The position numbers and the translations under genes are program-made. A DNA stretch of 64,000 nt from Panicum virgatum (Eukaryota > Streptophyta > Magnoliopsida > Poales > Poaceae). The notes beneath the pieces were generated by a model that saw nothing but the letters and a program-made list of their open reading frames with translations, did not search any database and was not told the DNA's origin. Below, in pieces: positions 1 to 12,223 of this stretch. The stretch covers positions 56,535,922 to 56,599,921 of the forward strand of contig NC_053149.1 in the NCBI RefSeq assembly GCF_016808335.1, given 5' to 3'. Numbering within the stretch: the first letter of the stretch is position 1; every line of letters begins with the position of its first letter.

Positions 1-726
1 CATCTGATCCCGATGGTACACGCCATACTAACAAATTATATTAAGATTAATTGGTATTTATATATGATTTGTGAATGACAGCTATCAATATTCCACCTTC
101 ATTATAGATTTATAGTTGGTTACGATAATAGATTTCTCACGGTAACTTAGTGATGAATATATGATTTTGATATTTATGTAAATTTAATATTTAATAGCTT
201 TGTAACTTTGCAGTATCTAGCTTTCAATGCCATCTACTTTTTTTAGCATGGTCATATTGTGCAGAAGGCATATATATAACAACTTTATGCACGAAAAAAG
301 TTATTAGACGAGATCGATATCAACACCATATGTTTTCATCTTGAAATGTTGGAGGAAAGTTTTAAGGTAATATGTACAAATTATTTTGATATGAATATTT
401 CTATATATGTATTGAGTGTCTACAGCTATTATAGCTATCATTAAAAGAGCCCCTGATTTTTAATTTCAGGCCAATTCCCTCAATGCCATTGTAAATTTAA
501 CTCATTCTTCAATGCTATCAAAATTTACATCCCTTCATTGCCACTGAAATTTTAATATCATCCCTGCAATGCCATTATGTGACTGCGCTGTTAGAATATA
601 TACCATTATGCCAAGAATGTGAATAGAGAGAGAGGGAGGAGGAGGGGGCGCGGGGGGGGGGGTGACGACGCCATTCCATGCCTCCCGCAGGTTCGCCATA
701 ATTGCCGAGACCGAGCTTTGCGACGG
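1..726. other. Left flank, no gene recognised
   Basis: AT-rich sequence without a convincing open reading frame. From about 469 to 600 it holds degenerate repeats of a CAATGCCATT core, which are inverted copies of repeats at 18245-18340 and 34621-34640; they are described with the older DNA element. A run of G occurs at 651-661. The last five bases (GACGG, 722-726) are the target-site duplication of the Copia element. Confidence 0.7.
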
Positions 727-2409
727 TGTAAGCATCTAGGCCCTCTAGATTTGTTTCGGTGATTAATGACAACCATTATTGTGACTAATGAGTTTGTGCA
801 GCTTAATAGATCATTATCGCTCATTTGGTCATATGTCAAAAGAGGCCCCTCAATTTCGTTATTCAAAAAGGCGATCTTGGTATTCAACTCAAATATATAA
901 CAAGACTAAGGATCTTTCTAGTCCTAAGTGTCGTAAGGTTGAGAAGGACACTTAGGTTAGTATAGATTTTATAGTTTTGTAGTGATCGCACTATTAAGAG
1001 GGGTTAAGGTCAAGTAACTTGAGCATGGGCATGGTCATTTGAAAATGGATGCACACTATGGTCACTCAGGTTCCTAGAAGTTCAAATAAGTGGTTTTCAA
1101 CTTATATCTCAAGAATATTTGGATTTCACTCAAGACTCAAATCAGAAAAGGCAAAATCAGAAAAAGTCTATACACCGGTTTAACCGACGCTTCCACTTTT
1201 CTATACGTCGGTTAAACGCAGTCAGCAGAGTCTGGACAGGTTCTATACACCGGTTAAACCAATGTTGTTTGAATTAACGTCGGTGCATTAGTCCAGAGTT
1301 GGTTGTTCCAGGGCTTTTCAAGTTCAATACACCGGTTAAACCGACGCTATTTGAAATGAGACGTCGGTGCAATTGACCAGTGAGATGGTTTTTCCAGGGA
1401 TTTCAGAAGTTGTACTCATCGGTTAAACCGACGATGGATTTGAGTTAACGTCGGTGCAGTTGTCCAGAGACTTGGTTTTTCAGTTGATCAGTGGACAACT
1501 ACACTCACCGGTTAAACCGATGATACGTCGGTTAATCTGCCCAAGTTGTAACGGCTAGTTTCCAAAAGGGGCAGTTTACTTTCATCGGTTAAACCGACGC
1601 TGGCTATTGGAGGATCGTCGGATTAACCGGTGCTACGCAATTTTCTGGCAGCTTTTCTCCAACGGCTCTATTCGTGTGAGCTGCCTATATATACCCCTCC
1701 AATGGGTCATTTTGCACTCTCTTGACACCAGGCAACATTCATACACTCATATATTGTTGAGAGCCACCTTGAGCTTCATCTTCCACACATTTGTTCATTC
1801 AATCATTCAAGAAGCAAGACTAAGGACTTGAGTAGAGAGAAGCTTGTGTGCATCCGTTCTTGGTGATCGGTTCTTGCTCAAGTGAAGACCCTAGCTTGTT
1901 ACTCTTGGTGATTGGCAGCACCTAGGCGATCTTGGTGATTGAAGATGTTTCTTCCGGAGCTTGCCAACGATTGTGGGAGCCCAAAGAAGTTTGTACGTGG
2001 CTTGAGCTCCACCACGCCGGGATGGTGAATGGAGACTCTTAGTGAGCGCCCTCGTCTCTGTGACTTGGGAGGTGACAAGACTCTTAGTGAGTTTCACAAC
2101 GTGGATTAGGGGTGTGTGCCAACACATCGACACCATGGGAAAAAATCCGGTTGTCTCTTGCCCACTCCTTACTTTCAAGCACTTACTTTCATGCAATTAT
2201 TCATGTGCTTGACCTTAGAGATCACTGCTTAGCTCTATCTTGCTTAGTTTCATATCTAGTTGTATCTTCATAAGCTTGTGTAGTTTGCTTAACTAGCCGG
2301 TTGGTGAATTGAGCCTTACTAGTATTGCATAGGTTAAGGTTGCTTTACTTTGTTTTAGAAATTTGAAAAAGGCCCAATTCACCCCCCTCTTGGTCCATCG
2401 ATCCTTACA
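727..2409 (+). repeat. 5' LTR of the Copia element
   Basis: Starts TGTAAGCATC and ends GATCCTTACA, directly followed by the primer-binding site. It matches the 3' LTR over its full 1683 bp without length difference. The U3 part (about 1165-1630) holds many copies of a motif resembling CACCGGTTAAACCGACG, on either strand, upstream of a TATA box at 1686-1693. Confidence 0.97.
1165..1693 (+). promoter_or_regulatory. Copia LTR promoter: repeated CGGTTAAACCG motifs and TATA box
   Basis: About ten direct or inverted copies of a 14-17-bp motif (core CGGTTAAACCG, often followed by ACG or ATG) are spaced 25-60 bp apart. They end close to TATATATA at 1686-1693. The arrangement looks like a U3 enhancer plus core promoter. 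The same block recurs in the 3' LTR (16290-16745, TATA at 16811-16818). Function is inferred from position. Confidence 0.6.
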
Positions 2410-2411
2410 AT

Positions 2412-2424
2412 TGGTATCAGAGCC
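2412..2424 (+). other. Primer-binding site (initiator tRNA-Met type)
   Basis: TGGTATCAGAGCC begins three bases after the 5' LTR end. It is the standard complement to the 3' end of plant initiator tRNA-Met used by Copia elements to prime minus-strand DNA synthesis. Confidence 0.93.
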
Positions 2425-2465
2425 TCGTTGCTTATTTGGATCATTAGGCTTCACCGCCTAGAGCT

Positions 2466-4581
2466 ATGGCCAAGATGGGAGGTTCGCCGCCTCACTTCGA
2501 GGGCAAGAACTTTGCCTATTGAAAAGTTCGTATGGCCGCATACCTTAATGCGATTGACCCCGAAGTGTGGTTGGCAACAAAGACCGAGTTCACCGGAACT
2601 CCCACCTCGGAGCAATTAAAATGGAATGCTAAGGCTAGAAATGCAATTTTCGAAGCCATTAGTGAGGAAGTCTTTGCTAGAGTAAATGGCATGGACTTGG
2701 CAAGTGATATATGGAAAGAGCTAATTGAAATTCATGAAGGCTCTACAAAAGTTCGTGAACAAAAATATCACTTGTTTAGAGCTAAGTATGATTTTTTTAA
2801 GATGCTAGCTCATGAAAATTGCAATGATATGTATTCTCGCTTGAATGTCATTGTCAAGGACATTAGTGCACTTGAAGTTTTTAAAATTGACAGTGGCTCC
2901 ATCAACCGCAAGATTCTCATGCTCCTTCCGAAGCCCAAGTACAACATCATCAATGATATGCTTCAAAAGGAGAATCTTGATACGATGGAAGTAGGAGAGC
3001 TTGTGGGTGAAATTCGCGCTGATGAAATGGGTATCCTTGGTATGTCCGAAGAGCCAACTACAAGCAAAACAATCGCTCTCAAAACCAAGACCAACAAGCA
3101 CCGCAAGCTCAAGATGATCAAGCAAGAATCAAGCTCAAGCAATGAAGAAGAAGATCATCATGAAAGCTCATCCAATGAAGAAGATGATGGAGAACTTGAT
3201 CTCATGATGAGAAAGTTCACACGCTTGAATGACAAGATCAACAATAAGGGTTTCAACTTTGACCCTAAAAGAAGAATGTTCCGGCTATGGGGAGATGTCA
3301 AGAACAAAAATTGCTACAATTGTGGAGAAAAAGGTCGCATTGCTCCAAATTGCCCCAAGCCGGACAAGAGAAAGAAGGACAACAAGAGCAAGCATCGCCA
3401 TGATTCAAGCGATGATGATGAAGATGAGAAGAAGATCAAAAACAAGAAACTCGGGAAGAAGAAGAGCCATGACAAGAAGACCAAGCTTTTCCCAAAGAAA
3501 AAGGGCAACACCAAGAGAAGCTTCTTGGTAGAAAAACAAGAGTGGGTGACCGATGTCTCATCAAGCGAAGAGTCAAGTGATGAGGAAGAAGATATCGTCA
3601 CCATCGCCCTCACCAATGAAGAATCATCGCTACCTCCACCTCCCATGTGCCTCATGGCAAAAGGTAAAATAAAGGTATGTGAGGTGGATAGTGACAATGA
3701 TAGTGATGAAGAGCTTGACCCTTATGAGTTCACTAACCTCAATAATGAGTATACATCCGTTATCAAGAGGGAAAAGGGCAAAGTCAAGATTCTTGAGAGC
3801 ACTCATGCCAAGTTAGAGCTTGCCCACTCCGATTTGCTTGGCAAGTACAATGACTTGCTCAAAAAGCACAATGAGTCACTTGTACTTGCTAAGCAAGTTG
3901 AAGAGAGCCACAAAAAGCTTAAATAAGAGTATAGGGAGTTGGCTCACAAATATCAATGAACTTGAATTTGCCTATGAAGCAATTGACCCAAGTCTTGAGA
4001 ACTTTGTCAATGAAACTATTGAAAAGGTCAATGCTTCTACTTCATGTGATGACCTACTCATTAATGCAAATGCCACTAATATTGTGCCCGAGCTTGCTCC
4101 TTCTAGGGAAAAGGAATTGATGGATCAAGTGGCAAGCCTCAAGAGTAGTGTGGAGAAGCTCTCAAGAGGAGAATACATCCACAAAGAAATTCTCTTCAAC
4201 AATGCTCGTAACTATGGCAAGAGAGGTCTTGGTTCATTTCCGGAGCCAAATCAAGGCACTACTCCTTCTCCAGAGATCAAGACTAGCTTCATCAAGGAAG
4301 TTGGTTCATATTGCCAACATTGCCAAGTCATCGGGCACCACACTAGAGAGTGCACCTTGCCATCACGTCCTTTCCCTACCTTACCTAAGAATTACTCATC
4401 AATGTTTCAAAATAACCATTTTCTTTTGAGTAAAGTGAAGGGCAAGGTGAAGGCCAAATTCATTGGCAAAATCACTAAGGAGTCAAAAAAGAAGCTCCCC
4501 AAGCAACTTTGGGTCCCAAAAGCTCTTGTCACACATGTGCAAGGCCCAAAGCTTGTTTGGGTTCCAAAAACTCAAAAGTGA
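2466..4581 (+). pseudogene. Copia gag, broken
   Basis: The ancestral start is probably ATG 2466 (after it: AKMGGSPPHFEGKNF). An in-frame TGA at 2520, where tryptophan is expected, truncates it, so the longest open part starts at M 2532. TAA at 3924 and a one-base insertion near 3955 break it again, and the frame continues to 4581. Visible parts are the UBN2-like capsid region (2532-3100), an acidic and Lys-rich tract, a first zinc knuckle (about 3310-3355) whose histidine is arginine (CYNCGEKGRIAPNC), and a second intact CCHC knuckle near 4315-4355 (CQHCQVIGHHTREC). Gag forms the virus-like particle and binds element RNA. Loss of the knuckle His plus two stops means no full-length product from this copy. 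Confidence 0.9.
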
Positions 4582-4597
4582 ATTCTCATGTGTGTAG

Positions 4598-6251
4598 GTG
4601 AACTACAAAGCCGGTGGAAAACATTGGGTACTTGATAGCGGTTGCTCTCAACACATGAACGGCAATGATAGCATGTTCACCTCTCTTGAAGACCCCGGCG
4701 ATCATGAACATGTTACCTATGGTGATAACTCAAGGGGAAAAGTTTTAGTTTTGGGTAGAATAGCAATCTCAAAAGATTTTTCTATTTCTAATGTCTTGTT
4801 TGTAGAAGAACTTAGTTTTAATCTCATTTCTATTGCTCAATTATGTGATCTTGGACTAACGTGTACCTTTGACAAGAATGATGTTGTAGTAACTCTTGAA
4901 GAAGACAAGTCATTGGTATTCACGGGGTTTAGGCATGGTAACATTTACTTGGTGGATTTCTCTTCAAAGCAAACAAGCTCCATGACATGCGTCTTCACCA
5001 AGTCGTCTCTTGGGTGGCTTTGGCATAGAAGAATTGCTCATATTGGCATGAGCAACCTCAAGAAAGGCCATAAGAGAGGGATGATCATCGGCTTGAAGGA
5101 TGTCACATTTGACAAGAACAAGTTATGTAAAGCATGTCAAGCCGGAAAGCAAGTTGCAACACATTATCCCATCAAGACGATGTTGTCTACCTCCAAGCCG
5201 CTTGAGCTACTACACATGGATCTCTTTGGTCCAACTACATACAAGAGCATTGGTGGTAATCTCTATTGCCTAGTAATCGTTGATGATTTTTCACGCTATA
5301 CTTGGGTCATGTTTCTAGGCGATAAGGGTGAAACTCCGGAAGTCTTCAAGACATTTTTAAGAAGAGCTCAAAGGGAGTACAACTCCCCAATTGTGAAGAT
5401 CCGGAGTGACAACGGCACCGAGTTCAAAAATATGAAGATTGAAGAATGGTGCGATGAAGAGGGCATCAAGCATGAATTCTCCGCCACCTACACGCCTCAA
5501 CAAAATGGAGTGGTGGAAAGAAAGAACAAGACACTCATCATTCTAGCAAGAGCAATGTTGGATGATTATGGCACGTCCGAGAAGTTTTTGGCGGAAGCAA
5601 TCAACACGGCGTGTCATGCATCCAACCGAGTGTATCCCCACCGACTCCTCAAGAAAACTCCATATGAGCTAATCACCGAGAAGAAACCAAATATATCCTA
5701 CTTTCGAGTCTTTGGTTGCAAATGCTTCATTTATAAGAAGAAAAGGCTCGGTAAGTTTGAGAGTAGATGTGATGAAGGTTTCTTTCTTGGTTATGCATCA
5801 AACTCCAAAGCATATAGAGTATTCAATCAAACCTCCGGGTTAGTTGAAGAAACATGTGATGTGGAGTTTGATGAATCTAATGGCTCCCAAGAGGAGGTTG
5901 TTGGCTATGACAATGTAGGTGATGAGGAGATTGATGAAGCTTTGAAAAAGATGTCCATTGGGGATATCAAGCCGGAAGAAGTGCATGAAGGCAATGATCA
6001 AGGGGGAGGACCTTCCTCATCTACACCAAGCACCTCCACGGCACCCCAAGTGGATGAAGATCAAGAAAAAGATGATCCACAACCTCAAGAAAATATGCCA
6101 ACGCCAACACCCCAAGTCCAAGAACAAGAAGAGCAAATTGTTCCACCACAAGCACAAGTCACCCATGATACACCCCAACAAGCATCCACGCAAGTACCGC
6201 TAGTGAAGCATGGTCACATCTCCAAGGATCATCCAATTGGTCAAATCATTG
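4598..6251 (+). pseudogene. Copia pol, 5' part: protease and integrase
   Basis: An open frame begins just after TAG at 4595, in a different frame from gag. The aspartic protease motif DSG (WVLDSGCSQHM) lies near 4630. Integrase follows: the zinc-binding part WHRRIAHIG...CKAC (about 5020-5140), then catalytic D in HMDLFGP (about 5215), D in IRSDNGTEF (about 5400) and E in NGVVERKN (about 5510). A GAG-pre-integrase region precedes it. The frame runs into the LTR inserted after 6251 and stops at 6256. Removing the insertion and one duplication copy restores continuity with 9974 onward. Catalytic residues of protease and integrase look intact; the gene is split. Confidence 0.93.
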
Positions 6252-9200
6252 TGTAACACCCTAATTTAATTTTCAGCTTTAATAATAATTAATTGGCTTT
6301 ATTTAAATTTCTAAGGTTTATTGTGCTTAGTCTTGCATTTAATCTAATTTTTGTTCCATAAGTAATTAAAATTTATCATAGGGTTAAAATGTTTGTGCAT
6401 TCATGCTGGTGCATAACTTTATTTGTTTGAGCGTGCTTTGAATTCAAATTCAAATTTGAATTCAAATAGATTTAGTGTTGATGCAAGAAATAGAAAAGGG
6501 TAGAAACCCAAACCAAGCCCAAAACCCAGTTTCCTTGGCCCAACCCGCGACCCCCTTTCCTTCTCACCCAGCCCGGCCTGCTCTTTTCCCTGGGCCCACG
6601 CCTACGCGTCCGGCCCAGTTCTCCCTTCCTCTCTCACCGCGGGCCCAGCTTCCTCCCTCCTTTACCCCGCCCAGCCAGTTGCGCCAGTCGGCCCAAGCGC
6701 GCGGCCTGTCTCCCTCCGCGCTCAGCGCTCCACGCCCCGCTCGGCCCGTTCTCACTCCGCAGCACGCGACCCGACTGACAGCCCGGGCCCGCTGTCAGCC
6801 CCGTCTTCCCCGCCGAGCCGCTCCTCTGCTCCGCTCCGTCCGCTCCGCGAGCTCCGTTTTCCGCTGCCCGTGGCCCCGCTCCACCCCACGCTCGCGCATG
6901 GACCCACACGCTAGCCTCGCCCGCGCCCTTCCCTTCTAGAAACCAGCCCGGGATCGGATGAGGACTCGATCTCGCGATCACGGCCGCGATTCTCGCCGGC
7001 CTTTCCCCGGGCGCACCTCCCCGAGATCCCCGGCTTTCCCCTTTAAACGCATCCACGACCCTCCCGGCACCACACCTCGCAATCTCCGCCCAAAACCCTA
7101 GCGCCACCGCCCCTGCTCGCTCCGCAGCTCAGAGGTCCACCGCACCGCCGTGAACCCGCTGCGCCACCGCCTTCCGGCCCCTGCAAAGCACCGCCTTGGC
7201 CTCGCTTTGACTCCAGGAGCCTCACCGAGCCCGCTGCCCTCAGCTCCAACCTCTGCAGCGCCCGAATCGCCCCGAGACCCACCGCCGGTGAGCACCTCCG
7301 CCGTCGAAATCTTTCGCCGCGATTGGTGCTCCGGCCGCCCTGAACCCCGTAGCTTCTTCGCAGGAGTACCGCACGTCGATCCGAGGAGTCCAGGCGCCCG
7401 GGCTCCCTCTGCATCGCCTCCTTCACGAGCGCCGCCGCGACCTGCCGCTCGATCTCACCGTCGACGATCCTACGCCGCGCATCCGTCCAATACAACCTCG
7501 GTGAGCTTTCCCGTGCCCCTATCTTGCCTGCGCATGAGTTCTAGCCCGACTTAGACCCCGGTGCTCCCCTGTCCGCGCGAGGCACCACTCGCCGGAGTAT
7601 CGCCAGGCCAGCTCGCCGTGGCGAGCCATGTTCCGCTGCGCCATAGCCGTGCTAGAGACTCCAGTAGCTGCGCCATGCTCTGCGTGTGTGCCCTGCTTCC
7701 GTAGCACCCCAAATTGAGCCAGTAACGCGCGCCTACACGAACTCAGATGAACCTCGCCGCCGCCGAGCCGCCTCCGCCGTCGAACCCGCCGCTCCGGCCC
7801 TCCCCGAGCCCTGCAGAAGCCTTGGGTGGATCACGCATGTCGCGGTGATCATTCCAGGACAAAACCCTAGACAAAGCGACCCCTAGAACCCCGAAAACGC
7901 CGAACTCCGGCGAGCTCAGTGCTGCGCCGCCACGAGATTCGTCACCGGCGGCCGCCCACCGCCGCCTCACACGCCCCTTTTCACCCCAGCCGCCCGATCT
8001 ATACCCGACGCTCCAGATTAGATCTAGGTTCCTTTAAATCTAAGTCATCGGATCTTGAATCAATGGCTCAGATCAAAATATACCGGTTCGCTGTGGTCTT
8101 TTTGCTAAAGAACCCCCCAGTTTCCTAGAAATCAACCCAAGCTCCGGTCCAGTTCAAAAATATTCTCAGTTAAGCCCAGTTTTTAACATTTTAACCCCTG
8201 AGCTTTTTAGATATAGAACCCGCCGTCCAGTTAGGGCCTTTTTGCTCGTTAGCCCTCGGATCTTTCTGGTTATTACGTTTTAGTCCTCAGTTTTTGTGCA
8301 GAAGCCCTTGGAAGCTAGTTTTTCTTGCAGAAAAGCCCCTAGATCCTGTTTTAAGCGTAGTTTTCACGTTCTAGCTCCGTTTTAGGTGTTCTTTATATCC
8401 ACAAGATCGTTGTAACGCGTAGAATAGTTTTAGACTAGTTTAGTGTGCTGTTTTTATGTTTTGATGTACTGTTTCTTAGCTTTTGTAAGTGTTTGCTTGT
8501 ATACTTATTGTGTGCCTTGCTTTTGGCCATGTGTTCGTGAGTAGACGTCGATCCATCTGAGGAGCCCCAGTACCAGTACCCAGAGCAGCATTCATTTTCA
8601 GATCAATTTGAGCAGCAGTAGGAACAGTTTGAGGAAGGCAAGTATAACATGAACAACACCTATCACTTTAAATATATTTTCATACTGCATTTTAATACTG
8701 TGCGCCTATAAGGACTTTCCTGGCCACTTTATATCCCTTATATATATATCCTTTGGGTTGCATTTTGGTTAGTTGTGCTAGGTGCCGCGCTATAACACAC
8801 TTGGTCCTTTTTAATTAATTTGGTTAATGGTATATGCAACTTAATTCTAAGAGTGGCCCGTTTGAGGGGCTCACGTCTCGTTAAAATTGGTTTTGTTAGA
8901 AACATGGTTTAGGGGGCCAGCACGGTGTTTACTGCCTGGTTGGCCACTCTCCATAAGGACCGGTTCATAGAGCGACAACCTAGGACAACAGCGCTACCAC
9001 AAGACTAGAATGGGATGGTCTTGGCTTACTAATTAGGTCATTTTGGTTCGGGAGTAACTTACCGACGGGGCAAGAGGGGGGTCGAGCTTCAATGGTCCCT
9101 ACGCTACGAGGCTTGGTCTGCGTACCCCTCGAGGTGGTTACCATTGTTGCGGAGCCTGATTCCTTAGCGGTTACACCTTACCAACGTGTTCTTTGTAACA

Positions 9201-9973
9201 GCCTCGTAGTGAGTTTGCTAGTCATCTCACCTAAGGAAGTGTGATGAACAACTAGCGTAGCTCATGACTTGTGGGTAAAGATATGCAACCTCTGCAGAGT
9301 GTAAAACTGTTATACTAGCCGTGCTCACGGTTATGAGCGGCCCAGATCCTCCTTTTGATTAGTCGGGTTATCTCCTTCCGACGAGGGGGGTGCCTCTCGG
9401 GGTTACCTTGGTGGTTTCGGTTTGGTTCTCAGTAGTAACATGATTAATTTGATTAATTACTATGTAACTGGGTTTATTGTAATTCATCAACTTATAGTAA
9501 TTAGCTTTAATAAAATTTTGCCAAGATTAAAAGCTAATGCAGTTGAGTCAGCCAACCTTAGAGCCTCATAATTTGTGTTATACTTGTTGAGTACAAGTTG
9601 TGTACTCACTCTTGCCTACTCCACTCTTTTTCCTCTTGGTACACTCTACTGCTGCTCAGTTCCTGCCGACACGAGGGAGTTCGCTCAGCGCTACCAGGAC
9701 TACGAGGACTTCTAGGAGTTCGTCTCCCAGTCGATGTCCCTGTGGCGCCCTGCTCAGCTTCCGACGAGAGTTTCTATCGTATTTGTACTTTGCTTCCGTT
9801 GTATCAGACATTTTTGTCATTAATGTAATAAATAACATTCGTACTCGCTTTATTATATCTTTTACCTGATATGTGCTGTGATATACTGTTCATTCTGTTG
9901 TATATACATGTGACTTGATCCTGGCACGTATATGATTGCTCGGTTTATGTCCTTTTATAAACCGGGTGTTACA
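6252..9973 (+). mobile_element. Putative solo LTR of a Gypsy-type element, inserted in Copia pol
   Basis: This 3722-bp insert begins TGTAACACCC, ends GGGTGTTACA and is flanked by the 5-bp duplication CATTG (6247-6251 and 9974-9978). There is no gag, pol, PBS or internal LTR boundary. TG...CA ends with a 5-bp duplication fit a solo LTR left by recombination; LTRs of 3-4 kb occur in Tekay/Del chromoviruses, but the family is not proven. Parts visible: an AT-rich start, a GC-rich block (6530-7970) with TTTAAA and AAACCCTAG near 7042-7100, a short Gln/Glu-rich coding-like stretch (about 8545-8660, with TAG at 8619), and an AT-rich 3' third. A non-autonomous element without internal genes is the alternative. 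Strand is a guess from the 5' motif. Confidence 0.8.
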
Positions 9974-11591
9974 CATTGGTAGTCCTTCCAAGGGAGTAAG
10001 AACTCGCTCTAAGCATGCTTCATTTTACGAATATTACTTGTTTGTTTCTTGTATTGAACCCACTAGCATAGAGGAAGCACTTGAGGACTCGGATTGGGTG
10101 ATGGCCATGCAAGAAGAATTGAACAACTTCACCCGCAATGAAGTTTGGGTCCTCGAAGCTCCTCCGAAAGACAAAAACATCATCGGCACTAAGTGGGTCT
10201 TTCGAAACAAGCAAGATGAACATGGGGTGGTGATACGTAACAAAGTAAGACTTGTGGCAAAAGGGTTTTCTCAAGTCGAAGGTTTGGATTTTGGTGAAAC
10301 TTTTGCTCCGGTCGCAAGACTTGATGCTATTTGCATCCTTCTTGCTTACTCTTCACATCACAATATCAAGTTATATCAAATGGATGTGAAAAGTGCATTC
10401 TTAAATGACGTTATTAACGAACTTGTTTATGTTGAGCAACCTCCCGGGTTTGAAGATCCGAGGAATCCTAACCATGTTTATAGGTTGCACAAGGCACTCT
10501 ATGGGCTCAAACAAGCTCCAAGGGCTTGGTATGAGAGGCTTCATGACTTCCTAATCATGCAAGGCTTCAAGATCGGGAGGGTGAACACCACTTTGTTCAC
10601 AAAAGACGTCAACGGGGATCTTTTCATTTGTCAAATTTATGTTGGCGATATTATCTTTGGCTCAACTAATGATTCACTAAGCCATGAGTTTGCTACCATG
10701 ATGTCTAGGGAATTCGAGATATCCATGATTGGCGAATTGACCTTCTTCCTTGGTTTTCAAGTCAAACAATTGAAGGAAGGGACATTCATCCATCAAGAAA
10801 AGTATACTAAAGATATCTTGAAAAAGTTCAAGATGGATGAGTACAAGCCAATCAAGACACCCATTTCAACCAATGGGCATCTCGACTTGGATGTGGACGG
10901 TAAACAGGTTGATCAATCCCTCTATCGTTCTATGATAGAGTCTTTGCTTTACCTTACCGCATCTAGGCCCGATATAATGTTTAGTGTGTGCTTGTGTGCC
11001 CGCTTTCAAGCAAACCCAAAGGAATCACACCTCCCGGCTGTGAATAGGATCCTTCGGTATCTCAAGCACACCCCAAGCATAGCCTTGTGGTACCCCAAAG
11101 GCGCTAGCTTAGATCTCTTGGGATACTCAGATTCGGATTTTGCCGGAAGCCGTGTGGATCGCAAGAGTACCTCCGGGGGTTGCCACTTGCTTGGGCGTTC
11201 TCTAGTTTCTTGGTCGAGTAAGAAGCAAAATTCCGTGGCTTTGTCCACCGTGGAAGCGGAATATATAGCGGCCGGTGCATGTTGTGCCCAAATCCTATAT
11301 ATGAAGCAAACCCTTTTGGACTTTGGTGTGAAACTAGATAGGATCCCACTCCTTTGTGACAATGAAAGTGCCGTAAAAATTGCCAAAAATCCGGTTCAAC
11401 ACTCTCGCACAAAGCACATTGATATTCGCCATCACTTCTTGCGTGATCACGAAGCTAAAGGAGACATATCTCTTCAAGGTGTGAGATCCGAGGAGCAATT
11501 GGCGGATATCTTCACAAAACCATTAGACGAGAGTACTTTTGTTAGGCTAAGGAATGAACTTAATGTATTAGATGCGGCAAACGTCATGTAA
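9974..11591 (+). pseudogene. Copia pol, 3' part: reverse transcriptase and RNase H
   Basis: Continues pol after the inserted LTR. RT covers about 10060-10790, with the usual KWVF(R)NKQDE, VKSAFLN and LYGLKQAPRAWYE blocks. The catalytic box at 10638-10649 reads YVGD instead of YVDD, so the first aspartate of the metal-binding pair is glycine. RNase H covers about 11100-11480 with DSDFAG, EAEYIA, CDNESA and the RTKHIDIRHHF block. The protein ends at TAA 11589-11591 after NVLDAANVM. The reading frame is otherwise open for over 1.6 kb. Replacement of this Asp abolishes polymerisation in RTs generally, so this copy cannot supply RT. Confidence 0.93.
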
Positions 11592-12223
11592 GTTGCCATG
11601 ACATATAGAAAAATGCATACATATAGGACACTTGTCTAACCATGGTAAGATAGTGATGAGCAAGGGTTTAGCTAGAGGTGGTGGTTCACTTGTTTTCCTC
11701 TAAGCTTGTAGAAAGGCTCATCATGAAGAAGCTTCCCGTGGGTTCAAACTTGACAAGTAGATCTTAAATTCTTGTTATGCATTCCTTGTCATATAGATGT
11801 GCACTTCATGTTTACTCTTCTTGCGCATGTGGTTGTAGTTTGCATTATCATTGCATGCGTAAGGGTCACAAAGGAGATCACTTGATGAAAATGAGACTTG
11901 TTTCTTATACAAGATCTTAATTCATGAAAAGTGAAAAGAGCAAAGTGTTAGGTGCGTTATTGCCTAGTGAGTCATGTCATTATGAGTTTGAAGCTTTCTA
12001 TCTTCAATATTCCTATGACAAGGCTCATACATTTTTTTTGGCGCTTTGTCTCGCTTTGCGGCTTTTCCTTGTTTTCGAAAAGAAAAATTATTAAGCCAGT
12101 ATGCTATCCTAAATATTTTGAGGGGTAAAGTCGCCTATGCAAGTCCATTAACTTGTGTTTTGTTGAATTTTATAAGTTTATTGGACTTAGCATAGAAGAG
12201 TGAGCTGAGTGAGGGGTTTCTGG
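11592..12223 (+). other. Copia spacer between pol and the third ORF
   Basis: No coding region recognised. AT-rich sequence of the kind found downstream of pol in SIRE/Maximus elements. Confidence 0.6.

Noticed and set aside
1165..1630. Regularly spaced motif array as CRISPR-like
   Set aside because: Motifs are short, occur on both strands, vary in spacing and lie in a plant LTR; no cas-like genes.
6475..8128. Pro/Ala/Arg-rich open frames inside the 3.7-kb LTR
   Set aside because: Composition-driven frames on both strands in the GC-rich block; no domain, no codon bias and no splice-consistent gene.
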